Origin: Acidobacteriota bacterium
Lineage (GTDB): Bacteria; Acidobacteriota; Terriglobia; Acidiferrales; UBA7541
DNA: 56,879 nt
Assembly: GCA_003223325.1 (NCBI GenBank)
Contig: QHYS01000005.1
Location: 1-56,879, forward strand
Direction of reading: 5' to 3'
Of the stretch, positions 25,775-35,440 are shown in pieces (positions within the stretch are counted from its first letter, which is position 1; the number at the start of each line of letters is the position of its first letter). Under the pieces are notes generated by a model. It had not been told where the DNA came from. It saw nothing but the letters and a program-made list of their open reading frames with translations, and made no database searches. The position numbers and the translations under genes were made by a program.

Positions 25775-27211
25775 TTATCGCGCAATCTCCTCCAGACGGC
25801 GCCGAGTCGTTCGTGGTCCTAGGCCGCCGACAAGCGCAAACACCGCTAGCATGCTGCAGGCTATCAACACGAATACGCCCGCGGTCCCGTAGTTCTGCAG
25901 AAAGGACGCAATCAGGAAACTACTGAAGACCGTGCTGAGACGGCTCCAGGAATAGACGAACCCTACCGCCCGGGCACGTATTCGCGTGGGATAAAGCTCC
26001 GACTGGTAAGTATGATAGGAGAAGGACATCCAGTTGCTGCTTAGAGTGAGGAGCACTCCAAAAAGTACGACTCCTGCAGCCTCCCGCTGCTGTGCAAATA
26101 ACAACCCACAAACCGCGATAACAAGGGCCGACCAGGCGATCTGCCACTTGCGCTCGAACACGTCTGCGAACGCCTTGCCTACGAGCGGTCCCAAAGGACT
26201 CGCAAGGGCCATCACAAAAGTGTATTGCAATGATCGCGTCACATTGACGCCCTCGGCGAGCAACAGCGTCGGAACCCAACTGGCGAAACCGTAATAGCCG
26301 ATGGGCTGCAGGAGATGGAAGAGGATCAGCAATACAGTCCGCCCACGATACTTCTTATTCCATATTTCTCTGAGCGACCCGCGTGCCGGGTAAACGTCGC
26401 CTTCGACCAACCTCGGTTCGGGTAACGCTGCTCCGCTTTCCGTACGCACGCGTTGTTCAATCTCCTGCATAATACGATCCGCCTCTTCGATGCGTCCACG
26501 TTGCTCGAGCCACCGGGGGGATTCAGGAATCGCTCGGCGAATGAACCAAACGAAAATTGCACCCGAGGCGCCAAGAATTACGACCCATCGCCAGCCATCG
26601 AAACCCAGCAACCGGCGCGGCGCGAGCACACTGGATACCAAGGCGGCAACCGGAACGGCCGAAAAGCTGACAAACTGATTGAAAGCGAAAGCCTCGCCAC
26701 GCGTCTCCTTAGGCGCCAATTCGGAAACGTACGCACCGATCGTAATCATCTCCACGCCCAGTCCGATTCCTGCCAGAAAGCGCCACAAATTGATGGCCGC
26801 GACTGTCGATTGCAAAGCCATGACGAACGTACAGACGGAATACCAAAGCAGCGAGAAACTAAAAATTGCCCTGCGTCCGAAACGATCTGAAACCGGGCTA
26901 AAGACGAGCGTGCCGACGAAAAGACCGGCGAAAAGGGCGGCTACGAAACTCGCGAAGCCTTCGATTCCGAAGAAGCCCTTCGTGGTCGGCGTGAAAATGC
27001 CGGTACTGTAGAACGCTGGAGCAATGTAGGCGGAAAAAAAGAGATCGTAGAACTCAAAGCAAGCGCCCAGCGACAACAGGACGATCAATTTGCGGATATA
27101 GCGCGATCTGGGTAGGCGATCCAGGCGCGCAGCGACGGTGATGCGTGTGCCTGCCCCTTGGGATATCGCTTCCTGCTGCGGCTCAAGTCCTTCGGTTCGG
27201 TCGGAGCGCAT
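25775..27211 (-). CDS. MFS transporter, metabolite:H+ symporter / sugar-porter type
   Basis: A 478-residue, twelve-helix permease. The first cytoplasmic loop carries FSPVSDRFGRRAIF, the classical MFS motif, and the central region carries IPESPRWLEQRGRIEEAD, the PESPRWL motif of sugar and aromatic-acid porters. GIGLGVEMITIGAYVSELAP and the matching KETRGEA loop support the same branch. The N-terminal ~30 residues are hydrophilic (LDRLPRSRYIRK), typical of this group. Substrate unknown. It lies just beyond nth on the same strand, and 57 bases separate the two. Confidence 0.9.
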   Translation of the reverse strand: MRSDRTEGLEPQQEAISQGAGTRITVAARLDRLPRSRYIRKLIVLLSLGACFEFYDLFFSAYIAPAFYSTGIFTPTTKGFFGIEGFASFVAALFAGLFVGTLVFSPVSDRFGRRAIFSFSLLWYSVCTFVMALQSTVAAINLWRFLAGIGLGVEMITIGAYVSELAPKETRGEAFAFNQFVSFSAVPVAALVSSVLAPRRLLGFDGWRWVVILGASGAIFVWFIRRAIPESPRWLEQRGRIEEADRIMQEIEQRVRTESGAALPEPRLVEGDVYPARGSLREIWNKKYRGRTVLLILFHLLQPIGYYGFASWVPTLLLAEGVNVTRSLQYTFVMALASPLGPLVGKAFADVFERKWQIAWSALVIAVCGLLFAQQREAAGVVLFGVLLTLSSNWMSFSYHTYQSELYPTRIRARAVGFVYSWSRLSTVFSSFLIASFLQNYGTAGVFVLIACSMLAVFALVGGLGPRTTRRRLEEIAR

Positions 27212-27267
27212 GAGGCGGTCAGAGAGGCTACGCTCCGCCGATGATCAGGACTGAGTACATCGGCGAG

Positions 27268-27999
27268 TTAAATGACCTTATCTTGCGAATAGCAAACTCT
27301 CTCCAAGTTACATTCCAGACAACGGGGCTTGCGCGCCTGGCAGACGCGCCGGCCATGCCAGATCAACTGATGCGCGAAAATAATCCACTTTTCTCGTGGA
27401 ATGATCTGCATGAGATCTTGCTCAATTTTCTTAGGGTCGGTATTGCGGGTCAGATCGAGGCGTCCGGCCACGCGCTGCACGTGAGTATCGACGACAATCC
27501 CCGATGGAATGCCGAAGGCTGTGCCCAGGACAACGTTGGCCGTCTTGCGTGCCACTCCGGGAAGAGTCAATAATTGCTCCATGGTTCGCGGCACTTCGCC
27601 AGAGAATTCTTCAACGATTCTCTTGCTCGCGCCCTGGATGGATTTCGTTTTGGAGCGGAAAAAGCCGGTCGGGCGAATGTCAGCCTCGAGATCCTGCGTG
27701 TTCGCGTAAGCAAAATCCTCGGGTCTTGGATATTTCTGAAACAGCGAGCGGGTGACCTGATTCACCCGCACGTCGGTGCACTGCGCGGAAAGAATCGTGG
27801 CGATCAACAGTTGGAATGTATTTTGATGCTCGAGAGCGCAAGTTGCCGAAGGGTAAGCATCGTCGAGCTTCGCCAGGATGGTTCGGACGCGCCTCGGATC
27901 TGTTCCGGCTAGCCTGCGCGGGCCGGCACCGCCGTTCTTCGAAGCCGCGTGCGAAGGCTTCTTGGTTATCACACGACGAGGATTTGTTACCTTTTTCAT
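27268..27999 (-). CDS. nth: Endonuclease III (DNA glycosylase/AP lyase)
   Basis: A base-excision repair enzyme that removes oxidised pyrimidines and cleaves AP sites. The helix-hairpin-helix is LLTLPGVARKTANVVL, with the catalytic Lys of the family just downstream of LPGV. VVDTHVQRVAGRL carries the catalytic Asp. The C-terminal 4Fe-4S loop is complete: Cys-x6-Cys-x2-Cys-x5-Cys within CQARKPRCLECNLERVC. The product is 243 residues; the extra ~25 residues at the N-terminus are basic (KKVTNPRRVITKK) and may be a DNA-contact tail. It follows rdgB by 32 bases and probably ends the amidase-gerM-rph-rdgB transcript. Confidence 0.96.
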   Translation of the reverse strand: MKKVTNPRRVITKKPSHAASKNGGAGPRRLAGTDPRRVRTILAKLDDAYPSATCALEHQNTFQLLIATILSAQCTDVRVNQVTRSLFQKYPRPEDFAYANTQDLEADIRPTGFFRSKTKSIQGASKRIVEEFSGEVPRTMEQLLTLPGVARKTANVVLGTAFGIPSGIVVDTHVQRVAGRLDLTRNTDPKKIEQDLMQIIPREKWIIFAHQLIWHGRRVCQARKPRCLECNLERVCYSQDKVI

Positions 28000-28031
28000 G
28001 ACCGGCGATTTTCTTGGCCGAACGCGGCAAA

Positions 28032-28682
28032 CTATAGCATAGGTGAGGATACAAAAAAGTCGACCAGCTTGCGGAAGGCCTTAGCGCGATGGCTGAATTG
28101 GTTCTTTTCATCCGCAGACATCTCCGAAAAGGATTTCCCAGCTGGGCCGAAAAAGAAAATCGGGTCGTAACCGAAGCCTCCCGTGCCGCGAGGATTTTCC
28201 AGAATCTCTCCCTCAACTGCTTCCGAAAAAACGGCAACAACGCGCCCGAGCGCGGCCACGGCAATCACGCAGACGAAGCGCGCTCGCCGGTCCTTCGACC
28301 CCCGTGCACGCAGTTCGGCTTGCAATTTCTTCATTTGCTCCGCCGACGACGCGTTGGGCCCAGCATAGCGGGCCGAACGCACGCCTGGCGCACCACCGAG
28401 TGTGTCAACGACCAGGCCTGAGTCGTCCGCCATCACAGGGAGATCAGAGAAGCGACCGTAGTGCAGCGCCTTGCCCGCTGCGTTTTCGCCGAAGGTAGGC
28501 GCGGCTTCCTCAAACGCAGGCAACCCCGAAAAATTTGGAAGAAGTTGGAGGTCGATCGAAACCAGACCCGCTGCACTCGCAGCCAACGCACGGAATTCTT
28601 TCAGCTTGCTGCAATTCGAGGAGGCCAGGCACAAATGAACGGCCGCGCCCCGGCCAGACGCCTCTTCATGCTTAACGAGCAT
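28032..28682 (-). CDS. rdgB: dITP/XTP pyrophosphatase (RdgB/HAM1 family)
   Basis: The enzyme hydrolyses deaminated purine nucleoside triphosphates (ITP, dITP, XTP) to keep them out of DNA and RNA. Signatures: [12 protein letters not shown] near the N-terminus, [44 protein letters not shown] and [14 protein letters not shown] 28682 gives 216 residues and overlaps the end of rph by eleven bases; the longer frame to 28784 runs back through rph coding sequence and is unlikely. Overlap suggests translational coupling. Confidence 0.95.
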   Translation of the reverse strand: MLVKHEEASGRGAAVHLCLASSNCSKLKEFRALAASAAGLVSIDLQLLPNFSGLPAFEEAAPTFGENAAGKALHYGRFSDLPVMADDSGLVVDTLGGAPGVRSARYAGPNASSAEQMKKLQAELRARGSKDRRARFVCVIAVAALGRVVAVFSEAVEGEILENPRGTGGFGYDPIFFFGPAGKSFSEMSADEKNQFSHRAKAFRKLVDFFVSSPML

Positions 28683-29409
28683 GAGTAATAAAGTTTGGGG
28701 ACACAAGCAAGCGTTGATGCTCAGTGAGATTCCGGATACCGACGGCGGCCAGATTGAGTAACCGATCGAGTTCGCCGGAGGCAAACGGTCTGCCTTCGGC
28801 CGTAGCCTGCACTTCGACGAAGCGGCCCCCGCCGGTCATGACCACGTTCATATCTACTTCGGCACGAGAATCTTCTTCATAACAAAGATCAAGCATGGGA
28901 TCGCCCAGAATTAGTCCGACGCTCGTGGCGGCAACGGAATCCAAAAGGGGCATCGATCTTAGGATGCCTGTGGCGACCATGCGCTCAAAAGCTATAGCGA
29001 TGGCCACATAGGCTCCAGTGATGGAAGCCGTGCGCGTACCGCCGTCGGCCTGAATGACGTCACAGTCAAGCCAGACTGTTCGCTCACCCAATTTCTGCTG
29101 ATCGGTTACGGCGCGAAGCGAGCGGCCAATGAGGCGCGAAATCTCGAGCGTGCGCCCGGATTGCCGCCCGCGCGTCGATTCGCGTGGTGTGCGCTGCTCT
29201 GTAGCGCGCGGCAACATGCCATACTCGGCCGTGACCCATCCCTTGCCGCTGCCCTTCAGAAACGAGGGCACGCCATCATCGATGGTTGCGGTGCAGATCA
29301 CGCGCGTCTGACCAATTTCGATCAAGACACTCCCATCCGCCACAGGAATAAAATCCGGCGTCAACTTTACGGGTCGCAGTTGGTCACAGGCGCGTCCATC
29401 AGATCGCAA
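28672..29409 (-). CDS. rph: Ribonuclease PH
   Basis: A phosphorolytic 3'-5' exoribonuclease that trims tRNA 3' ends. The 245-residue length is standard. Landmarks are [10 protein letters not shown] near the start, [28 protein letters not shown], REStrand-like [20 protein letters not shown] (phosphate-binding Arg residues), [20 protein letters not shown] and [15 protein letters not shown]. It is followed by an overlapping rdgB. The neighbouring gerM-like gene upstream repeats the order seen in Bacillus. Confidence 0.97.
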   Translation of the reverse strand: MRSDGRACDQLRPVKLTPDFIPVADGSVLIEIGQTRVICTATIDDGVPSFLKGSGKGWVTAEYGMLPRATEQRTPRESTRGRQSGRTLEISRLIGRSLRAVTDQQKLGERTVWLDCDVIQADGGTRTASITGAYVAIAIAFERMVATGILRSMPLLDSVAATSVGLILGDPMLDLCYEEDSRAEVDMNVVMTGGGRFVEVQATAEGRPFASGELDRLLNLAAVGIRNLTEHQRLLVSPNFITHAR

Positions 29410-29500
29410 GCTACCTCCTCGGCTAAGACAGAAAGAGAATCCAGTGGGCAGTTTGCCGGGCAGGCCGAGTCATGTCAACCCGAGAGCCTGGTCCATCCGA

Positions 29501-30604
29501 CTAGACGCGATTGGCTCTCAGCAGCTTCAGCGGATAATGTGTACCGCGCCAATTGATTCCGCCGGTCCAAAGTGTCAGCGCCATCGATTTCCAAAGGATG
29601 TAGACGAAAAGAACGGCCGAGAGAGGATGGGACAAAGCATACCACCGCGGCAATCCGTAGAAACGGTTGGCATCTGAAATGAACACAAGCATAACGATTA
29701 CGGCCAATGTATATGAGGTCCACGCCACTCCTCTAACCGCGAAAATTGCCACAAAGGGCCACACGTTCAGCAATAAAACAGCAATGCCTGCGCCGATGGA
29801 GATGGGCACGTTATATTCGAGGCTAGCGAAGAAATTTTTCATCAGGCCTTCGATCAACTCGCGCATCGACGAATACCAAACGACAGTCAGCAGTCCCATC
29901 CCATAAAGCATCTCCTGCCGATAGCCCGCTTTCTTCAAGAGCTTTCCGAGCTTGATATCGTCGTCTGGGCGCATGGCAATCGCACGGTGAGTCCCCGATG
30001 CTTTATAGGCTTCCGTGGTCACGAGATTAAATGCGCCAACGCCAATGAAACTTTTGCTTGCGAGATCGTTTGCCTTCCAGTGTCGCATATAGCTCGAAAA
30101 GAAAACGCCAAAAGTAGAGCAGAAGAGGCGTAAAACCAGGCTAGGTAGGCGCACTGCCGGCATTACCGCAACATGGTGCAGATGGCTGGCCTTAAGATAG
30201 CTCACGGCTTTTGCCAGCGTGCTCGGGTCCATGACTACGTCTGCGTCCGTGAAGAGAAGCAGTTCGCCGCTGGCTTTTTCTGCGCCTTGGTACAGTGCAT
30301 AATTCTTCCCGAGCCAGCTAGCGGGAAGGTCTGCGATACTCACAACTCGGAGCCGCGCATCTGCTGTCATCTCTGCGAGAATAGCTCCGGTCTGATCGGT
30401 CGACCGGTCGTTTAGAACGATGATTTCGAGATTGGGATAATCCAGGCTCATGACAGACTGCAGCGCCTCCCTTATCTTTTTTTCTTCGTTTCTTGCTGGG
30501 ACGATGACGGAGACCCGCGGAAGGTACGCGCCTTGAAGGCAGGACGCATTTTTAAGGTACTTTGTGGAACGGTGGCCGCGCGCAAGATCGATTCCCCCAA
30601 GCAA
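29501..30604 (-). CDS. Family 2 glycosyltransferase, membrane-bound
   Basis: A GT-A fold inverting glycosyltransferase. PRVSVIVPARNEEKKIREAL opens the domain, EIIVLNDRSTDQTGAIL is the nucleotide-binding strand, and LLFTDADVVMDP holds the DxD-type metal site. MRPDDDIKLGKLLKKAGYR carries the likely catalytic Asp block. C-terminal hydrophobic helices anchor it in the membrane. It resembles HpnB/CrtQ-like enzymes of lipid glycosylation, but the acceptor cannot be told. The TTG at 30604 lies inside what looks like an N-terminal membrane helix; the frame is open from the stop of the preceding gene and holds no ATG or GTG. An ATT at 30643 follows AGGAG by nine bases and would include the whole helix. 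Confidence 0.86.
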   Translation of the reverse strand: MLGGIDLARGHRSTKYLKNASCLQGAYLPRVSVIVPARNEEKKIREALQSVMSLDYPNLEIIVLNDRSTDQTGAILAEMTADARLRVVSIADLPASWLGKNYALYQGAEKASGELLLFTDADVVMDPSTLAKAVSYLKASHLHHVAVMPAVRLPSLVLRLFCSTFGVFFSSYMRHWKANDLASKSFIGVGAFNLVTTEAYKASGTHRAIAMRPDDDIKLGKLLKKAGYRQEMLYGMGLLTVVWYSSMRELIEGLMKNFFASLEYNVPISIGAGIAVLLLNVWPFVAIFAVRGVAWTSYTLAVIVMLVFISDANRFYGLPRWYALSHPLSAVLFVYILWKSMALTLWTGGINWRGTHYPLKLLRANRV

Positions 30605-30655
30605 CAGAACGCAAAGCGTAACCGCCGCCAGAATGGAAAGAATCGTCTGTCGCTC

Positions 30656-31351
30656 CTAGTTCCCACTTGCTGGCAGGCTTGCGCGCGGCGAGCTGGAGGG
30701 CAAACGATTCGCCGTGGGCGCCTGGCCCTCTGAGGCGCCGCTAGCCGCAGGCGTTTGCGGAGGCAGTTGAGGCGAGACAGTAAAAAAATCGCTCAGGTCC
30801 AAATGGCCCGCCAGAGTGTCGGAATCTTGCCCACGAATGAGGAATTTAATCCGGTGCACGTTACTCAGATTTGCCCCTAGGGTGCGCACGATCGAGTCCA
30901 CGGCCATTTCTTCATTCAAAATTCCTGAGGGAGTTTCTGTCTCCAGGGTCTCGGAAAAATCCGCAACCGCCGTTCCATCAGACAAAAGATAAAACTGCAG
31001 CAACACTGTATCCGCGGGTACTGTTCGCTGGGTCTGGCTGGGAGGTCTCTCGATCAGCGCGCTGATCAGCTGTTTCGCTCGTTTTTCCGCGTCGGCAGAA
31101 AGGTCCAATTCCACGGTACTGGGTTCGAGCGTGTCCGGAGAGGCAGGAGACAACCAGAAAAGCTGAGCCTTCTCCCGGGTATCGGTGGGTGTGGATATCG
31201 GAGGCACGATAGCGCGGCGCGCCTGCTCCTCAGTACGGTTTGCACGCCGTAATCCGAAGACGCTCCGGAGCAGGGCTGGGAAGGTCAGGACGGCTGCGAA
31301 TGCGAGCAACGCCAGAATTCCTATACCGATCTTCCACAGGCGTGACATCAA
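30656..31351 (-). CDS. GerMN-domain lipoprotein-like/anchored protein
   Basis: A 231-residue protein with an N-terminal membrane anchor (IGIGILALLAFAAVLTF), a linker, one GerMN domain (about residues 60-195) and a Pro/Ser-rich tail. GerMN blocks are AQLFWLSPASP, AKQLISALIERPP, VLLQFYLLSDGTAVADFSE and DSIVRTLGANLSNVHRIKFL. GerM proteins were described in Bacillus spore germination, but the domain is widespread in non-sporulating bacteria. Here it overlaps the upstream amidase by four bases (ATGA), pointing to cell-wall work at the envelope. Confidence 0.88.
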   Translation of the reverse strand: MMSRLWKIGIGILALLAFAAVLTFPALLRSVFGLRRANRTEEQARRAIVPPISTPTDTREKAQLFWLSPASPDTLEPSTVELDLSADAEKRAKQLISALIERPPSQTQRTVPADTVLLQFYLLSDGTAVADFSETLETETPSGILNEEMAVDSIVRTLGANLSNVHRIKFLIRGQDSDTLAGHLDLSDFFTVSPQLPPQTPAASGASEGQAPTANRLPSSSPRASLPASGN

Positions 31352-32292
31352 CGTCCTGCGCTCGAAGCCGCAGGGTTCAAAGGACGGTGAAATTCGCCCA
31401 CGGCCCTGCCGATCGCCTCAGCCAGCGGCTGCGCCATCTGTTCGAGGCGTTTCGCGTCTGTCACATCAATACTGGAGAGTTCGATCGCGATCGCCGGTGC
31501 GGCGATCGTACGCAACTGGCGCACGGGCGCGGCGATGGGCATTTCGGGAGAGCCCCTGAAGCGAGGTAGAAGCTCGGCTTGCATCAAAGATGCCAATTGC
31601 CGGCTCAAATCAACCGAGGACCGTTGCGCATGATCCCATTCGATCAGCGTAGCACGCGCGGTTATCTGCGGGCCTGGTGTTTGCGGCGCGGGCGGAGTTT
31701 GTGGGGCTGTGGTCGTGGTTGCAGTCGGACTTATTGCCGGGGTTCGGTCAGATGGAAAAACGTAATAGTAAGTGCGCGCCGTGCCCACTGGACCGCTCGA
31801 GGAGACATGCAGGGAAACAAAAATCGCGTTGCGCAGTCCATTGATCATCGTCGAGCGATTATCAAAGCTGGGGCCCTGGTTGCCCTCGCGAGTCAGCAGC
31901 ACGCGCAGACGCTGGGCCTCCAGCGCGATTCGAGCAGCTCGAGCAAAATCCAGGACGACATCGCTCTCTGAAATCCCTGTAGGGCCACGCGCGCCGAAAT
32001 CTGTGCCGCCGTGAGCGGGATCGAGAACCACGGTTAGCCCGGGGGTCTCCTCGGAGGGCGCAGATGGCGGGGTCTGCGAGATATTGGTCCCAGGAGAGGG
32101 GCTTTGCTGAGGCGGGACGACGGAGGGTAGCTGCGCGTGGGAATCTGACGTGACCTGAATTCGCGGTTGCTGCGAGCGGATCGGCAACGTCAGAAGCGCC
32201 ACTTCTGCCACAACAAATGTTACTAACGAAAGGTATCGCCACATCATGTCCAGGATACCAGGAGCATACCAGAACTGCGCTGGCCAGTTCAT
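31348..32292 (-). CDS. N-acetylmuramoyl-L-alanine amidase (Amidase_3)
   Basis: A zinc peptidoglycan amidase. The catalytic domain has VVLDPAHGGTDFGARGPTG (first zinc His), the VVLDFARAARIALEAQRLRV stretch followed by LLTREGN, NAIFVSLHVSSS (second His) and AIAIELSSIDV with the late Glu. An N-terminal hydrophobic segment (WRYLSLVTFVVAEVALL) precedes a Pro/Gln-rich linker, so it is exported. The ATG at 32292 is the longest option; ATG 32247, immediately before the hydrophobic segment, is equally likely. It heads the gerM-GT2-rph-rdgB-nth run. The GTTATAATA sequence just upstream offers a -10-like element, but no good -35 was found. Confidence 0.9.
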   Translation of the reverse strand: MNWPAQFWYAPGILDMMWRYLSLVTFVVAEVALLTLPIRSQQPRIQVTSDSHAQLPSVVPPQQSPSPGTNISQTPPSAPSEETPGLTVVLDPAHGGTDFGARGPTGISESDVVLDFARAARIALEAQRLRVLLTREGNQGPSFDNRSTMINGLRNAIFVSLHVSSSGPVGTARTYYYVFPSDRTPAISPTATTTTAPQTPPAPQTPGPQITARATLIEWDHAQRSSVDLSRQLASLMQAELLPRFRGSPEMPIAAPVRQLRTIAAPAIAIELSSIDVTDAKRLEQMAQPLAEAIGRAVGEFHRPLNPAASSAGR

Positions 32293-33207
32293 CGGCTCGC
32301 CCCGGTTATAATAGTCGGACCTCCCATCGCTTGTGATCTGCTCGCACCAGCGTATGCCGAGTCGACCCTGGTCGATCGGGTTGACGAGTGTTCTCCTTGA
32401 TCAGCGGACTTCCCTCCTCACTCTCCGCAGACAGTTTCCGAGGTCTCCCGGTTCTCGTGCATGAGGTTCTAGGCGTGTCTGGGGTCTACGACTACGCAGG
32501 ACTGACCGTGCGCTCGCGTTATCGCTCAGGGTCATGTTGCCTTCCGCACACCCTATGGCGTCGGCGTCCTGATTGCAGGTTTTCGAAGCTCGATACCCGG
32601 CCCGCCTATACCCCTGTTTACGCTTCACTGTGCACCTCGCGGTGCCCAGCGCAAAACTCGGGGCCGAGTGGATTGCTGATCCTTTCTCGTAAACTCACAT
32701 TCTCTACTTCATGCCGGTTTATCCCGGCGCACGGGGTGCTCCTTTCCCTAAAGATTGAGGCCAACGCTGGAAACGTACTCCAAAAGGGGCGCCCTTTTAT
32801 ATTGCGTCGTGTCGACTGCGATTGCCCCGCAGAGACTCGATTCTCCCCCGGGAGACGTTGGACCCTGAATTCGCCAATGGCGTGTGTTTTAAGCGAAGTC
32901 AATGTAAAAATGGCGTGTCTTGTCTCGCTGGTGTGCCTATCCACGTGCACGTGAAATAACTAAGGCATGAGTCTTCAAGGCATTGGAGTAACTGCACGCA
33001 CGTTCCTATTTGGCAATCGATTTGCCAGGGACACCGTGTCTCACGATCAGAAGTTGTAACACGCAGCAAATTTCGATTTGCTTTTCAGTAGTTCTATCCT
33101 ACTGACCCAGCCCCGCCGCGCCACGTCAGAGTACGACGTGGTGCTGTTCATCGTCTCAAAGAATTTCGGGGTTGTGAGAAGGACTACAGCCCACAAGCGG
33201 AGCAAGG
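32293..33207. other. Long intergenic region with an open but unrecognised frame
   Basis: A 188-codon frame (32388-32954, plus) is open, but its composition is Ser/Arg/Cys-rich, no ribosome binding site precedes it and I know no protein like it. Its minus strand is also partly open. It could be the complement of a structured RNA or an old mobile element. The remaining bases hold nothing I can identify. Confidence 0.35.
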
Positions 33208-33853
33208 ATGATGGGAGTTCGGCTACTAGTCCGATCACGAGATCGTTCGGAAGGGCTTGCGCGCGCTATTGGAAGCAGAAGCTGGTTGGGAAGTCGCCGC
33301 GGAAGCCGTGGACGGCAGAGAAGCCGTAGAGAAAGCGCAACAAATAAACCCGACGTTGCAATTTTCGATATCAGCATGCCCTCCCTGGATGGCCTGGAAG
33401 CGGCCCGTCAGATTGTGAAAAGCGTTTCGCAAATGTGTTGGTACTAACCATGTACGACTCGGATCCGCTGGTCCAACAGATGCTTGAGGGAGACGCTCGC
33501 GGCTACATCTTGAAATCCGATGCTGTGCGTGATCTCGTCACTGCCGTCGACGCGCTGCGCCGCAACAAGACTTTCTTGACTCCAAAGGTTGCACAACTGG
33601 TTCTGAAAGGATACCTGGATAAGAATAAAAAAGAGACGTGCCGGAAGATGGCAGTTCCCGTCTGACGAGCAGACAATGCGAAATCGTCCAGCTATTGGTC
33701 GAAGGCAAGAGCAGCAAGGAAGTGGCTTGCGCGCTGGGCCTCAATGTGAAGACTGCCGAAACGCGCCGAGCCAACATCATGCGCCGACTTGATTGCCACT
33801 CCGTTACAGGCCTGGTTCGCTATGCCATTCGCAATCACACCATCGAAGCTTAG
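33208..33853 (+). pseudogene. NarL/FixJ response regulator wrecked by several frameshifts
   Basis: Three frames together spell a LuxR-type regulator. The receiver has DGREAVEKAQQ and NPDVAIFDISMPSLDGLEAARQIV (phospho-Asp strand), then VLTMYDSDPLVQQMLEGDARG and YILKSDAVRDL. The output domain follows: SRLTSRQCEIVQLLVEGKSS, NVKTAETRRANIMRRL and YAIRNHTIEA. Frame changes occur near 33230-33340, 33425 and 33640, more than sequencing error would explain. It is closely similar to the intact regulator at 42923-43579. Confidence 0.82.
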
Positions 33854-34084
33854 TCGCAAGGCGTTTGCAAAAATCGAGAATCAGCAATCGTTCCTCGCCG
33901 CGAACTGGTTGCCAAGAGCTTCGAACGGGTCCGCTTATTTTGCTCTTGCTCCAACCTTACTGTATAAGGATTACACGAACTCCTCCGGGAGGTTACAGCC
34001 TGCTCCCGATGGACGATCTCAGAACCCGCATCTAGATTGACACTGACACGGCGCAGTTTAGCGCCACGAGAATTGAGGTGCGAT

Positions 34085-34768
34085 GTGAGTTCCTCCGTTG
34101 CCGTAGGAAGGCACCTTTTGGATAGACCAGCTACGGCGGAGTGTGAGGGCCGTAGGCCACGGGCCAGCTTGGAAATTAAGAAGCGCGACGACGCCCTGTT
34201 CGCGGAATTGATTGGCCCCTCAAAGGGTAGGGTATATCGCCTGGCTTTGCGCATTACGCGCAATACTGAGGACGCTGAAGATGTGCAACAAGAGACGTTG
34301 CTCAAAGTGCATCGCAAGCTTGGCCAGTTCGAAGGTCGTTCTCGCTTGACCACCTGGATTTCGCGAATCGCCATTAATGAGGCGTTGATGTGTCTGCGCA
34401 AGCGGCGCAGCGCCTTCTATCTGCCGCTGGAAGAGACAATCCAGCCGGCCGAGGAAAACGCCGCTTCCGAGGACTTCCAATCTCCCATAGAAGGTCCAGA
34501 GGCAGCTTACTCCCGAAAAGAGTTGAGAGAACTGCTCAAGCGCGCGATGGAAAGACTGCGGCCCGCTTATCGCGTGGTTTTTTTGTTGAGGGCGGTTGAG
34601 CAACTCTCCACTGGCGAGACCGCCAAGGTTCTGCAAATCTCCGCCAGCGCGGTGAAGGCCCGTATGCGACGCGCGCGCAGCGAACTGAGGCAATGGCTGG
34701 ACGACGCCCGGAGCGTTCGCCTGTATGACGCCCACACCAGAGGTGCTGCGAAGCAGTGGCTCATTTAA
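34085..34768 (+). CDS. ECF-type RNA polymerase sigma factor (copy 1)
   Basis: A sigma-70 family factor of 227 residues from GTG 34085 (GAGG six bases upstream); a TTG at 34037 would add 16. Region 2 contains RVYRLALRITRNTEDAEDVQ, LLKVHRKLGQFEGRS and LTTWISRIAINEALMCLRKR, the -10 recognition helix. Region 4 contains LRPAYRVVFLLRAVEQLSTG and SASAVKARMRRARSELRQ, the -35 helix. The two regions are separated by an acidic linker (PAEENAASEDF). No anti-sigma factor gene is adjacent. It faces a close paralogue on the opposite strand 1.6 kb away. Confidence 0.92.
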   Translation: MSSSVAVGRHLLDRPATAECEGRRPRASLEIKKRDDALFAELIGPSKGRVYRLALRITRNTEDAEDVQQETLLKVHRKLGQFEGRSRLTTWISRIAINEALMCLRKRRSAFYLPLEETIQPAEENAASEDFQSPIEGPEAAYSRKELRELLKRAMERLRPAYRVVFLLRAVEQLSTGETAKVLQISASAVKARMRRARSELRQWLDDARSVRLYDAHTRGAAKQWLI

Positions 34769-35440
34769 GCCCGTGTTCGGAAGTACACATGGCCCCGAAA
34801 ACCAACAACAAAGACGCCAAACGCATGGTAGTTCCGGTGCGGCCCTCTCCGATACGACGGGTCGGCCTGTTTCCCCGCCGACGGTTATTCCGCATCCGCT
34901 TGCTGAACTGTATCCGGAGGCTGGGCACTTAATCGGCCGATTGTATTGACTTTTCGACGGCTCGTCATACATGCCGGAAACACGAACCCGCTGGCCGGTT
35001 TCCCGCGTGTCTTGTCACCGGTCTGTTGTGCCTTCCAAGGCGGCAGCCCCTGCGCAAAAGGATTTGACGCTTGTTCCCTTATCCGATTCGTTGCGTGCAT
35101 GATCCGCGCTCTTCTCGTGTATACAGGATGATGAGACGCGGCGCCATGAACCCATACGCGGAACCGTTTATATTGAGGAGTGGCTAAACTCTAACGATTC
35201 GCATTTGTCTGCGGAGCGAGAAGCCCCGAGTCCTTCATCAGAAATGCCTTAGAAAAAAATCAGGTGCGGAAGGCACATTTTTCCGCAAAGGAAGCGTGCT
35301 CACATATCGTCTTGAAAAAAATAGCTTCGGCGAAATGCCTCAACAGAAGGAAGTTACTCGTGTGCGCCGATCGCGCAAGGTTTGGCGCCGAAAGTGCCTT
35401 TGTGTTTCCAGGAGAATACATCGATAGAAAGGAGACCACC
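34769..35440. other. Intergenic region between ECF copy 1 and a small gene
   Basis: Only short frames without ribosome binding sites occur. An A-rich upstream frame joins the small gene at 35441 from TTG-less sequence (35264 onward) but is not supported as coding. Confidence 0.35.
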
